Assembly: GCF_040712315.1 (NCBI RefSeq)
Contig: NC_134023.1
Coordinates: forward strand, 66,045,257 to 66,109,256
Reading direction: 5' to 3'
Source of the DNA: Castanea sativa
Taxonomy: Eukaryota > Streptophyta > Magnoliopsida > Fagales > Fagaceae
DNA: 64,000 nt
A model generated the notes under the pieces. The model made no database searches. It saw only the letters and a program-made list of their open reading frames with translations, and was not told the origin of the DNA. The position numbers and the translations under genes are program-made. Shown here in pieces: positions 33,755 through 45,379 of this stretch. How positions within the stretch are numbered: position 1 is the stretch's first letter; each line of letters begins with the position of its first letter.

Positions 33755-33960
33755 AAAGTTGCAATGAGGGATACAGTATTGAGAAAACTGCCAGGATGTA
33801 GCTTGATTGAGGTCAACGATTCTGTTGTTGAGTTCTATTCCTTAGATGAGAGGCATTCTGAGAGAGAGGAAATCTATAGAGCCCTAGGAGGTTGACGAAA
33901 TTGTTAAGATCATCTGAATATCTGCCAGACCTGATGGAACTTGAGCAGGGAGGTTAAAGA
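33755..33960 (+). pseudogene. PPR protein fragment (E-domain)
   Basis: Reads KVAMRDTVLRKLPGCSLIEV then VVEFYSLDERHSEREEIY, the E/E+ tail of pentatricopeptide-repeat proteins; a one-base deletion near 33,890 shifts the frame before LRSSEYLPDLMELEQG. It directly abuts the last CCD1-like piece. No PPR repeats are present upstream. Confidence 0.7.
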
Positions 33961-34322
33961 TAACGAAGGGTTAAGGCAAACACTTTTTGAAGTTTTAATT
34001 AACTTAACACTTAAAAAATTAAATTTCTCATCTCTTGATTCTCTTAGTCCCCTTTGGGATTAAATTTCTATTTTGTTGAATATAGAGTTCCTTAAATGAA
34101 TTCTTTTGCTTTGAAAATCTTGATTGGTTGATATATGTGGACGTGTCTGTTTCCTAGGTTTTAATGATAGAAATATTCTCTCTAACTGCAGTTTCTTTCA
34201 TAAGACTCTAAGTACGAAATATTGATAATTGAGTATATGTACTTACTAATTTTAGGAAACGAAAGCTTCGTTTAGAAGTTTAGTACAATGTTTTGCTTTA
34301 GGGGTTTTAAAATATTTCTTTA

Positions 34323-34323
34323 G

Positions 34324-34402
<79 letters not shown>
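34323..34402. repeat. (CATA)n(AT)n microsatellite
   Basis: About 80 bp of pure CATA followed by AT repeats. Between 33,961 and 34,560 nothing else is recognisable. Confidence 0.95.
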
Positions 34403-34406
<4 letters not shown>

Positions 34407-34559
34407 TGTTTGGGTTAAGCTCAACCTGATTTGATTTGTCCTTGAGTATTTGAAAAATTACCCTCAAATCCTCTTTTAACAAAAAAAAAAAAAAAAATCA
34501 CTACTTTGAAACCTGGAAATATATCAGTTCTTCATTTCAATCAATTTTCTTGAATAAGT

Positions 34560-35290
34560 TTTTAACCAAATTTCACCTTTAGAAAGAACACCTTATCTTC
34601 AAAATATATCTTGTCTCCATTATTGTCTTATTTTCTACCATAGTTTAATGGTCTAGAGCTTTGCATCATTATTTTTTTCATGTGGTTGGAAGAGTACACA
34701 ATTTTAGTGGAATCTCTTTTTTACATTTTGTGTCATGTTCTCCATTGCTTACTTTTATAAACTTGGGAAATATTTTTCTGGCCATTGCTGTCAGGCTTGA
34801 ATAACCAATCCATGGCAAATTTTCACAATTCCCTGCCATTTTCAAACTTTGGCTAGCTTGAGGTCGCAGCATGCATTGTCACTGCAGTCGTTCGTAATTG
34901 GCCTCATAGCAATATGCATTTGAAGGAATGAACTGAGCATAAAAGGGTATCTTGGTGAAGAGAGAGTTTATTGGGGGTTACAATGCTGATATGAGGATCA
35001 TTTGTTATTATTATTATTAGTTTATTACTTTTTTACTTGAAGAATGTGGCAGCAACTGTAGAAAACATACTTGGTTAGTCTGCAGATTGCTTGAAATTCC
35101 TCTCTATGTGCTCGGAAGCTAGGACCCACTTGGTGATATCTTTTTTTGTTATTTTTGTTGAAATCCACTTTAATGTCATAAATATTTGCTGTAATCCTAG
35201 AGCTGTGTACGCTTAATTCTTTGGTCTCTTTAGCATTTGTTCTAGAGAAGATTGTTGTAAACTCTTTATTCAATAGGGGAAGATTTATAC
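34560..35290. repeat. Downstream duplicated block, copy 2
   Basis: Partner of 28,640-29,300. It suggests that a second CNL 3' end once lay here. Confidence 0.75.
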
Positions 35291-36994
35291 TGGACTTGAT
35301 GTCTTGGTTGTGGATTGTTGGATATTTTTGTTTGAGTTGATTATTGTGCATGCCTACTTCATTTCAAGTGACCATAGAATTTGTGCAAAGGGTAAAAATT
35401 GAAAATAATTGCGCTGCATGTTATAGTGGTTTTTTTTCCCAACATAAATAGGGGTTTCATTGTTATAAGGGCAAAGCCTTGAGGTATATCTTGTGCAAGC
35501 TTGCTTGGGCTACATTCATCTACCATATTTGGATGCAGCAAAATGCAGGAGTCCATAATGATCTGATTCATTGTAGGGATAGGAATTAGGATCATATGGT
35601 TGATTAAAAGTGATGGGGGAGGTAGAACCTAGGATGCACAAACATAGGTATGGATGAAGGTACAAGTATGACACAACAATTCGTGCAATTTTTGAAAAAT
35701 CATAACATGAAACTGTAGATACAACACCGGTATGACATGGGTACAACATGAATACGACACAGGTACGGCACCCTAAATGAAGTGTTGCATCTTAGGCTAG
35801 GCTAGAATTTTAGCTTGCAAAGGGGTTTAAGCTGTTTAGCTACAGGGAGCTTCTAACTCAACATATTTTGGTTGGGCCAATCACAAAATGTGTCTGTGGC
35901 CCACTCATCATCTATACCTCTACTTCACAGATTGGGCCCTTCAGCCCACAAGTCTTGACTTCACGTATCATGCTTTGAAACCCATGAAATCCTACTACAC
36001 AGTCTACACGCAATTACCTTTATGACCTGCAAGCAACAATCAGGCCTCACCCCTGCCCATTTTGATTTAAAACATAGTAAGCACATCACCTACTTTTATG
36101 GAAATCAAAATTCAAAAGCAATCAATGGGTTACCCGCAAGTCTGCAACATTACCTATTCATCAACTTTTATTTTATGTACATATTCATCAACTTTGATTG
36201 GGAATAATAGACACTGGTATTCATCACATTGAGGTCCACCATTCACATGGTACGTAATTCTTGTTAGTTTCCTATGAATGAGCATGATTGTCATCATTAG
36301 ATTATGTAAGGTTGTAAATGAGCCGAGTCGAGTTGAATATTATAAATTTAAAATTAATTATTTAATTCGATGATTGTGATATTGTATGTCTGGGTGATGT
36401 TTTATGTACAAAACATTTATAACCTGTGTACATAGAAGTTGAATGGCATGAATTTATTTTCTTTCGTTGCTGTTTTTTGTTCAAAAATATTTTTAAAGAT
36501 TTTCTTTCAATTGTTTGGTGATGATAAAAGAATATTTTACAAATTGATAATTGTAACATTTTCAATAATTTAGAAAATAAAAAGTAAATCTTAGAATTAA
36601 AAAATCATATTTAAATGGCTGAAGATAAATATGAATCAAATGATCAACAGTATTATCCAAGTGAATTTAAAGAATTAAAATAAATAATTGATCAAATTTA
36701 GTGTCTGTTTAATTAGGTGCCACATAATTTTTGGTAGCTTCTATACTTAGCATGTTCAAAAGACATAAGTTTTGGTTGATTTTATATTAAATATTTGACA
36801 AATAACTAAAACCTATCTTTAATAAATAAACAACTAGATTTGTTGAAAGAATTTTTAGTAAAGTCACAACAAATAAATGTTTTTAGCTTTTAATGCATAA
36901 GACAAAGTCTATATACTCTATAGACACAACAAACTTGATATCTAGCGGAAGGTTATTTTATTACTAGATTCAAATAAAAATCAGTAAAAACTTG
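35291..36994. other. Intergenic DNA left of element B
   Basis: 35,850-36,000 and 36,365-36,430 align with block 1 (15,420-15,870). 36,690-36,994 aligns with 50,420-50,722 (CTATACTTAGCATGTT, AACCTATCTTTAATAAATAA). No gene seen. Confidence 0.6.
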
Positions 36995-36999
36995 CCTAC
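36995..36999. repeat. Target site duplication of element B, left copy
   Basis: CCTAC, identical to 48,096-48,100. Confidence 0.93.
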
Positions 37000-37662
37000 T
37001 GTAAGTGCACAATTGCACCTGGACCCAAAGACAATCACGGGCTCAGGCCCAATGAGCCTTAAACAATAAAATTTGTAGAGCGTGGGCTTAAAACCTAGGT
37101 TAGAAGTACTGGGAGCTTAATAACAAACTTTTATGTGCAAACACTTGTAACAATGAATGATAATTGCAAATGGGTCTCCTCGGACGTGAGCCGAGGACTA
37201 CTTCTTTATTATTTCTCTTTCTTCCTCAAAGATTACAATTTCTTAATTCCTTTATTTGTTCCCCCCCTTTTATACTTCCTTCCTTGATACTTTTCGAACA
37301 GTGACTAGAAGTTTCCCCCTTACTGTTCAGGGGTCACCTCCCCATTAATGCGGCCAGGGTGATAGGTGCAGAGCCTTTAATGCGGAGGTGGCAGCCTTTA
37401 CTCTTGATATTTTCCTTAATACTGATGCATCTAGAAGATTCTGGATGTCCCCTTTTATCCCTTTTATCCAGAGTTGTGTCTTGACCTTTATAGTAACATC
37501 TTGAGTTCTCTTGGATCTGTCTGAGGTGAAACTCACCCTCGGCTGCATCCTCGGACCCTCGGCGTATGGGCCAACTCATAGAATTTAACCCTGGAGCAGG
37601 TCGGCCCTCCATGTTACAGCCCAAAGGCCCATAAGCCCACTTGGGTCCTTTTACTCCCCACA
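37000..37662 (-). repeat. 3' LTR of element B (663 bp)
   Basis: On the minus strand TGTGGGGAGTAAAAGG...CTTACA. Contains a TATAAAAG box near 37,267-37,275 (minus). Differs from the other LTR by about 11 substitutions, a 10-bp duplication and homopolymer changes. Open frames inside it are shared by both LTRs only because the LTRs are copies. Confidence 0.95.
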
Positions 37663-37680
37663 ATAGCCCCTCAAAACTCT
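37663..37680 (-). other. Polypurine tract of element B
   Basis: Minus strand AGAGTTTTGAGGGGCTAT directly before the LTR. Confidence 0.75.
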
Positions 37681-38170
37681 ATTTTTCATCATCCAAGGAG
37701 AAAAATAGGGTTTTGATTCAACGAACACTTCCTCCACACTATCTGCAAATAACCACACGTGTGAAAACCGTTTCGCGTTCCGGAGGGCGACACTTGGCGG
37801 TTTTATTTTCAAAAACGCGCGCATTTATTACCGTAAGTTATACCTTGTCTCCCACGTTCAACGGTGAGATGAGCATCCAACGGTCCTTATCATTCCACGA
37901 AAATTTTGGCGGGACGAATATAATTTCGAGGCCGTTTTTCCGCACATCGTGACGCTTCAGGAACCTGCGCCTTCATTTAATTCCCCAGGGGCTAATCCCA
38001 TCAAAACATCAGCAATCATACTTTACCTGCAGAAAACCGTGGAAATTTGCACACCTTTAACTTTGTAAGTTCTTGCTTTCTCTATTCTTAACCTTTTCTC
38101 CTCGGATATAGTCCTCGGCTGTCCTCGTAGATATTCTCCCCTTTAGAGTTTAGCCTTTCGTTCTTTTCTG
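37681..38170 (+). other. Leader region of the antisense gene in element B
   Basis: Noncoding, between the polypurine tract and the ATG at 38,171. No clear TATA box was found. Contains many CG dinucleotides, unlike the surrounding host DNA. Confidence 0.5.
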
Positions 38171-40714
38171 ATGGGTAGGTTTAAGTGCCTAGTTGATACC
38201 GCCGGTGGAATGGAAGGCTTCAGAGCCAAGTATAACATTCCCGGCGATGTAGGTTTAAAATATTGCCCGGCAGAAGCCGTGGCCGGTTCTAGAAAAGAGG
38301 GAGAAGTTATCATCCCAATGATAGCCTTTATAGAGGGTGGGATGACCTTCCCAATGAAACCTGTAACTAGGGAGTACCTTCGCAACCACCGGTTGTGTCC
38401 CGATTAGTGCCTCCCAAACGTTTTTAGAGTTTTGGGTAGTGTCGACGCTCTAAACGAGCAAATGGGTCTAAACCTCACCTGGCACGATGTCGTCTTTCTG
38501 TACGAGTCCCATAAACTTTCCAATGTAGGTTACTACATTAAATCTCGTTCCAGTGTCGTTAGGCTAATCTCCTGTCTGCCCAAATCCAACAAAGGCATGA
38601 AGGACGACTACCTGATCGTCTTTGGGAACTGGCACGACGGCCTCCACTGCCCAGTTGAGTGGGGAGATCCAGGTGCGACACCTTAGGATTAACCTCCCCA
38701 TCTCACAACTTCCTCTAATACTCACAAACATGCACACTAACATGTATTTATATTTGTTTAACTTTATCACTTGCTGTGTGAATCTGACCATGTTGTTCAC
38801 TTTCACGTCTTTCTTTGCAGATAAGCAACACGTGCGTCCACGCTTGAGCCACTGCAGCGTTGCCGATCTAAACCGTGTGCTTTGCTCCGAGGTGTTTGTC
38901 AGCGAGGACTTACAACTTAGAGCTGCTCATCTGATTCTGGGGTACACTCCCATCTCTTCGGACTTCCAGGAGATAGAAAACGCCATAGTCGCGGGTGACC
39001 GAAGACGAAGGAGAATAAACGTAGCCCGGCCCCATTTTTTGGACGACCACGATCTCCCTGACGCCCCTCACACCGTTTTGTACAACCAGCCCATAGCGGC
39101 AATTCCCCTCGCCGTGCACTCTCAGGCAACTGTTGTTCCAGAAGAGCAGGTGTCTTCTTCACATACACTAGACGAAGAGATAGATCAATTCCAATTCGAA
39201 GACACCGAAAGACCTCGAGGGAATCAGTTCGTCGTACTTTCTGACGAAGAGGAAGAAGCCACCGAGGCCTCTGGAATTGCAGGGTTAGTCGTTGCCCAAC
39301 CAGAGGACGAATCCGAGGAGGATATGGACAGGATGAAGGGTCTCCTAACCAATAGAGCTGCGAAGGTTGTGGAGAGAAAGACGGGGGGGTCACAAGCTCT
39401 TCAATCTTTGCCACCTCCCCCTCCTCCAGCTGAGCCAAAACTTCCAGCCGAGGATCCCAAAAAGAAGAAAAAGGGGGAAGCCGAGGGGACGATCAGCAAG
39501 GACCCCAAGAAACCACGACAACAACTCCCACCGGCTCAGCGGCCAGGCCGGACAAAGGCAAGGGTAGGGCCCGCTCGGTTGAAAGCGGGGAAATCGTGAC
39601 GAGGCCGAAGTGCGCCGAGCACCGACCACCCGGTCCCCCGACTTAAGACCGGACGGCGCACCCATCTCCCGCCAATCCAAGATAAGGGCGGTTCAACAAG
39701 GCCATGCCCACCACTTGGCCGAAGTGTTGGAGCGCCCTCTTTTGCTGCCCAAGGACATGGAAACCTTGGAAAAAATGAGCCAGCCACAACTATTTCTCTC
39801 TTTAAAAAGAGACTTAGCGCTGGTAAGTTTACCCCTTTTTAGGAAGATTCCACTTTTAACAATATTCATAAGTTTTTTACTATTCCCGATTCCATCATAC
39901 TTTGTTACGTGCCATTCAGAGGTCTTTGTAGCCGAGAAGTTCATAGAAGACATTCGGAAGAAGGCCGTAACCGAGCAGAGATTAGGATGGAGACTGAGAA
40001 GTCCTTGGGCACAGCCCTTGCTCAGAACGAGAAGCTTACCTCGGAGGTGGCTGATCTAAAGAGAGAGAAGAATGGGGCCGAGGCGAATCTGAAGACCATG
40101 AAGACCTAGATAGAAGGGCAGCGCAAGCTCCTTCACGAAAAAGATGATGAGCTCTCCCGAGCCCAAAGGGAACGCTCGGATTTGGAGAAGGAACTTGCGC
40201 TGATGAAGGAAGAAGCCAGCTCATTCCAACGCTCTTTACAGGCTGCCAAGCAGACAAGCTACGAGGAAGGGGTAGCAACCACCGAGGAGCAGCTGACAGA
40301 GGCCTTCGCGGCTTTGTGCTGGGAGTACTGTCAGAAAGTCTGGGGGAAGCCCTAAACGTAGCTGGAGTTCCTCTATCCTCGGATCTGAGGAAGTCCGAGA
40401 ACGTTTGGCTTCCCCTGGAGATACAGGAGATTGAAGAGGCTCCTGCTGCTACTCCTACCCCTGAGTCAACTCTCCCTGTTCTGCCTCCGATGGTCTCACA
40501 GCTAATTCCAGATCCTACAGAACCTTCAGGTTCCAACAAAGAGAAGGAAGGAGGCGGGGATGCAGAAAAGGACTTAAGCCAGAAAGTGGAACCCAACGTC
40601 CTTCCAACGAAGACAGCAGACAAAGGAAAGCAAGTCCTGACTCCCTTTGAGCTGGAGTTGAGAAAGACCGAGGCCACCAGTACCTCTCAGCAAGACCCCC
40701 CTCCAAAAGCTTAG
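38171..40714 (+). pseudogene. Antisense ORF of element B, three or more exons, broken
   Basis: Opposite to pol. Exon 1 38,171-38,672 (MGRFKCLVDTAGG...), intron 38,673-38,820 (AG|GTGCGA...TTGCAG), exon 2 38,821-39,822 (acidic, proline-rich and lysine-rich: PPPPPPPAEPK, KKKKKGE), intron from 39,823 (CTG|GTAAGT), and a coiled-coil exon ending in TAG at 40,712-40,714. The exon 1/2 junction restores the frame exactly. Breaks: TAG at 38,405, TGA at 39,597 after a frame change, loss of the second acceptor (element C keeps TTACAG where B has TTACG), TAG at 40,107, and a one-base deletion near 40,348. Same plan as in A and C: globular N-terminus, acidic middle, coiled-coil C-terminus. Role unknown. 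Confidence 0.8.
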
Positions 40715-41246
40715 GATCTAGCTTTAGGACTTCTCTTTTTCTACATCTGGGTTAAATATGTAATGTACATTTAAGTGATTAATGAAGAACTATTTCGTTT
40801 GATTCTCATTTATGTCGCATCCATTTTACTTTATTCTTGTTATATTGGTCATAAAGATTGCCATTAGTACATGGTCAAAAAGGGCAGAGCAAACAAATCT
40901 AACTTCAAGTTTTGCACAATCATAACCTCCACGCAGTCATTCGCGTGTTATTAAAAACTTAATAAAAAGTGATATGGCTAATATGTTTAAACAATGCCTT
41001 GGTTAAAAAAGAGAGACCTCATATAACGATTAACACCTTATAATGTGCAGCATTGTTTTTAGTAGGATGTAAGATCCAAGGACCATTCCTTACATAAATT
41101 TGCTTAACACTTAAAGATATAGAACTTTAAGATCCGATCTAACAAACAGTAAGGCACTAATTTCCAGACGCAATAAGAAATTAACTTTAATCAAGTTTGC
41201 GGTCCGATAACAAGACTTAAACAAGTTGCTGTTTGTTTAGATTAGT
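40715..41246 (-). other. Untranslated region of element B between array and antisense gene
   Basis: AT-rich; aligns in inverse orientation with 62,520-63,020 of element C (shared TTTAAGTGTT and GTAAGGAATGGTCC on the sense strand). No coding potential. Confidence 0.7.
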
Positions 41247-42000
41247 AACTTCAAATGTTAATTTTCCCAAAGTAGGAGGTCCGAGGACCCGACATAACTA
41301 AGGTTCTGTTTAACAAATGATAAGATATCAATTTCCACGAGGTTGGTGGTCCGAGGACGACACTTAACCAAGTTTCTGTTTGATTCTTTAGATCAGTAAC
41401 TTCAAATGTTAATTTTCCCAAAGTAGGAGGTCCGAGGACCCGACATAACTAAGGTTCTATTTAACAAATGATAAGATATCAATTTCCACAAGGTTAGTGG
41501 TCCGAGGACGACACTTAACCAAGTTTCTGTTTGATTCTTTAGATTAGTAACTTCAAATGTTAATTTTCCCAAAGTAGGAGGTCCGAGGACCCGACATAAC
41601 TAAGGTTCTGTTTAACAAATGATAAGATATCAATTTCCACAAGGTTAGTGGTCCGAAGACGACACTTAACCAAGTTTCTGTTTGATTCTTTAGATCAGTA
41701 ACTTCAAATGTTAATTTGCCCAAAGTAGGAGGTCCGAGGACCCGACATAACTAAGGTTCTGTTTAACAAATGATAAGATATCAATTTCCACAAGGTTAGT
41801 GGTCCGAGGACGACACTTAACCAAGTTTCTGTTTGATTCTTTAGATCAGTAACTTCAAATGTTAATTTTTCCAAAGTAGGAGGTCCGAGGACCCGACATA
41901 ACTAAGGTTCTGTTTAACAAATGATAAGATATCAATTTCCACAAGGTTAGTGGTCCGAAGACGACACTTAACCAAGTTTCTGTTTGATTCTTAAGGATAA
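41247..42000. repeat. 151-bp tandem array of element B, about five copies
   Basis: AGTAGGAGGTCCGAGGACC recurs at 41,271, 41,422, 41,573, 41,724 and 41,875, exactly 151 bp apart. Each unit holds the dyads GGTCCGAGGACC and CCAC...GTGG plus a TGGTCCGAGGACGAC motif. Copies differ by single bases. Confidence 0.96.
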
Positions 42001-42061
42001 CAGCTGCAAGCATCAGAGGTACTCTTAACTTTGAAATATTAACTGACAAAAGCACATTTTA

Positions 42062-45000
42062 TTAATAATAATACCTTCTAAGATTATTTACATTCCATGG
42101 ACGTGGTACAATTCGTTCGTCCAGATCAGCTAGCCGATACGACCCTATGCCTGCTACTGAAACAATGCGATAGGGGACTTCCCAGTTGGGTCCTAGCTTA
42201 CCCCAAGCTGGGTTCTTAGAAGTGCCTACAACTTTCCTTAGTACAAGATCACCAGGTGCAAGTGGCCTTAGCTTCACGTGGGCATCATATCCTCGTTTTA
42301 GCTTCTGTTGATAATAAGCCATTTGGACCATAGCTGCCTCGCGCCGTTCCTCAAGTAAATCAAGACCTTTCTCCAGGAGTCCCTTGTTATTCTCTGGGCT
42401 AAAAGAGCTCGTCTTTAGAGTAGGAAAACCAGATTCCAGAGGTATCACCGCCTCGGCTCCATAAGTCATAGAGAATGGTGTTTCTCCAGTAGACCTGCGC
42501 GGTGTGGTCCGATACGTCCACAGAACATGAGGGAGCTCTTCTACCCATCTGCCTTTCGCATCGTCCAACCTCTTCTTGAGCCCGTTGACTATGACCTTGT
42601 TAACGGCCTCGGCTTGCCCATTTCCCTGAGGATAAGCTGGGGTAGAGTATCTATTTATGATACCCATGTCACCACAATATTGCCTAAAGGCCTTGCTGTC
42701 AAATTGAACGCCATTGTCTGAGACAAGTGTATGTGGTATACCGAATCTAGTGACAATATTTTTCCAGATAAATTTCTTGGAATCAACATCTCTGATATTG
42801 GCTAAGGGCTCGGCCTCAACCCATTTAGTGAAATAATCTGTTCCCACAAGAAGCCATCTTTTATTACCTGCAGCTCTCGGAAATGGCCCCACTATGTCCA
42901 ATCCCCATTGAGCAAAAGGCCAAGGACTAGAGAGAGGGTTAAGAACCCCCCCAGGTTGGTGAATATTAGGGGCGAACCTCTGGCATTGATCACATTTTCT
43001 GGCATAGTCCTGAGCCTCTCTCTGCATATTGGGCCACCAATAACCCTGAGTTAGAGCTCTATGGGCTAAGGACCTCCCCCCAGTGTGGCTCCCACAAATT
43101 CCCTCATGCAGTTCCTCCAGTAATGCTTCTGTTGATTCAGGGTGCACACACAACAAATACGGTCCTGAAAAGGATCGTTTGTACAGCTTCTGGTCCTCGG
43201 ACAACCAGAAACGTGGCGCCTTTCGACGTATCTTTTCTGCTTCAGATTTGTCCTCAGGAAGAATATCATTCTTAAGAAAAGCTGTAACCGGATCAATCCA
43301 ACTAGGGCCAGGCCTTATCAGATGAATATGAACTGTACTGACGACAGTAAGGGTTGGCTCCAACAGGTCCTCCACGAGGATAACCCTAGGCAAGTCCTGA
43401 GCCGAGGAAGTCGCCAACGTAGCCAAAGAATCTGCATGAGTGTTTGCACTCCTAGAAATATGAGCTAAGATGAAGGAGTCAAATTCAGCTTGTTGACGCT
43501 TGACATGGACCAAGTATTCCTGCATTCTGGGGTCTCTAGCCTCCATGGTCCCCATCACCTGGCCGACCACTAACTGAGAGTCCGAGAACACATGGATTTC
43601 CTTTCCACCCATCTTACGTACCATTTGCATGGCTACCAAGACTGCTTCATATTCAGCCTCATTGTTAGTAGCCGAGAACGCCAATCTCAAAGATTTTTCG
43701 AAGACAATTCCCTCAGGGGACGTTAAAACAAGTCCAACACCAGACCCTCTCTGATTAGCTGCCCCATCCACATACACTTTCCAAATCGGAGGCATTGCAG
43801 CTGTAATCACACCAACTGATTTTTCATCCATGTGTGCTTCTTTTGGAGTTTCTTCTAGCAATGGTTCGGTAAACTCCGCCACCAAGTCAGCGAGGACCTG
43901 GCCCTTCACCGAGGTGCGAGGCTTGTACTTAACATCAAAGGCTCCCAAAATGGTTCCCCATTTTGCCACCCTGCCAGAGTAATCAGCACTGCGTAACACC
44001 GCCTTGAGAGGCAATTGGGTCAGAACAACCACAGTATGAGACTGGAAATAATGAGGAAGTTTGCGCGTGGCGTGGACTACGGCCAGAAGCGCTTTTTCCA
44101 AGGGCAGATAGCGCACCTCGGCTTCATTCAAAGACTTACTAACGTAGTAGACCGGTCTTTGCACCCCGCTTTCATTCCTTATAAGGACTAGGCTCACCGC
44201 GTGGACAGCCACTGCCAGATAAGCGAACAAAACCTCGTCCACCTCAGGGCGAGACAAAATGGGTGGCCGAGAAAGATACTGCTTAAGCTGCTGGAAAGCT
44301 AACACACAGTCCTCGGTCCATTGAAACCCTTTCCACTTATTCAACAATTGAAAGAAAGGACGCCATCGGTCAGCTGACCGAGAGATAAACCTATTCAATG
44401 CAGCGATCATTCCGGTTAATTTCTGGATTTCTTTTGGGTTCCGAGGAGGTTGCAGGTCCTGAATGGCCTTGACCTGCGCTGGGTTTACCTCTATGCCTCT
44501 ATGAGTAATCATGTATCCCAAAAACTTTCCGGATCCCACGCCAAAAGAGCACTTTGAGGCGTTAAGGCGCAGTTTGTACTTTCTTAGCATCTGGAAGGTG
44601 TCGGCCAGATCTTTCATGTGTGAAGGTATTGTTTTACTCTTCACTACCATATCATCCACGTATACTTCAATGGTCTTCCCCAATTGCTGTTCGAACATTC
44701 TAGTCATCATCCTTTGGTAGGTAGCCCCAGCATTCTTCAAACCAAATTGCATGACCTTATAATGATAATTCCCCGTCGGAGTAATGAAGGCAGTCTTCTC
44801 TTGATCCTCCAACGCCAAGGGAATTTGGTGGTAACCCTGGAAGGCGTCCAAAAAACTCATCCGAGGATGTCCGACAGTGGCATCCACCAGTTGATTAATA
44901 CGAGGCATTGGGAACGAATCCTTGGGGCAGGCCTTGTTCAAATGTGTGAAGTCCACACATACTCTCCATGTGCCGTTCTTCTTTTTAACAACAACTGTAT

Positions 45001-45376
45001 GGGCCAACCACTCAGGGTAGAAAACTTCTTTAATAGCCTCAGCCCTCTTGAGTTTGAGCACCTCTTGCTTCACAACTTCGGAATGTTCTTTGGAAGAACG
45101 CCGAGGTGGCTGCCTTCTCGGCACAATGGCAGGATTGACGTTTAAATGATGACAGATAAAGCTCGAATCTACGCCTGGAGCCTCATAGGGGTCCCACGCA
45201 AAAACATCTATATTGTTCTTCAGAAATTCCAACAACTCCATTTTCTCTTAATGTGGCAAACGTATGCCAACTTGGAAGAACCTCTCTGGGTCATCTGCTA
45301 TTATAAACCTCTCTAACTCCTCACAAACAGCCTCATCTCCTGTCGTCGCTCCAGGTGCATCCGGAGCTGTTAATTG
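42062..45376 (-). pseudogene. Element B pol (RT, RNase H, second RNase H, integrase)
   Basis: Runs from the codon after the leaky stop (CAA at 45,376) to TAA at 42,062. A TAA at 45,250-45,248 breaks it near the start (element C has CAA there); the remaining 1,059 codons are open. From the first downstream ATG at 45,241: RT with VDFTHLNKACPKDSFPMP, FLDAFQGYHQI and YVDDM; the usual RNase H; a second RNase H (WKVYVDGAANQRGSGVGL); integrase zinc site (HEGICGSHTGG, CDQCQRF) and the three acidic sites in GLDIVGP, SDNGVQF and GQAEAV; C-terminal LVLRKV and LGPNWE. RT has VMQFGLKNAG where relatives have VMPFG. Products copy RNA to DNA and integrate it. Confidence 0.93.
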
Positions 45377-45379
45377 CTA
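45371..45379 (-). promoter_or_regulatory. Leaky stop TAG-CAA-TTA between gag-protease and pol of element B
   Basis: The frame-ending TAG (45,379-45,377) is followed by CAATTA, the readthrough context of tobacco mosaic virus. pol continues in the same frame. Element C has the same nine bases at the same place. Confidence 0.7.

Noticed and set aside
37334..37663. Conserved 109-codon frame, also at 47,776-48,096
   Set aside because: Both lie inside the LTRs of element B, so the conservation is that of the LTR pair; length differs by an indel.
38622..38820. Coding extension upstream of 38,821 on the plus strand
   Set aside because: The open frame through 38,673-38,820 is the intron of the antisense gene; GT...AG borders and frame across the junction fit better.
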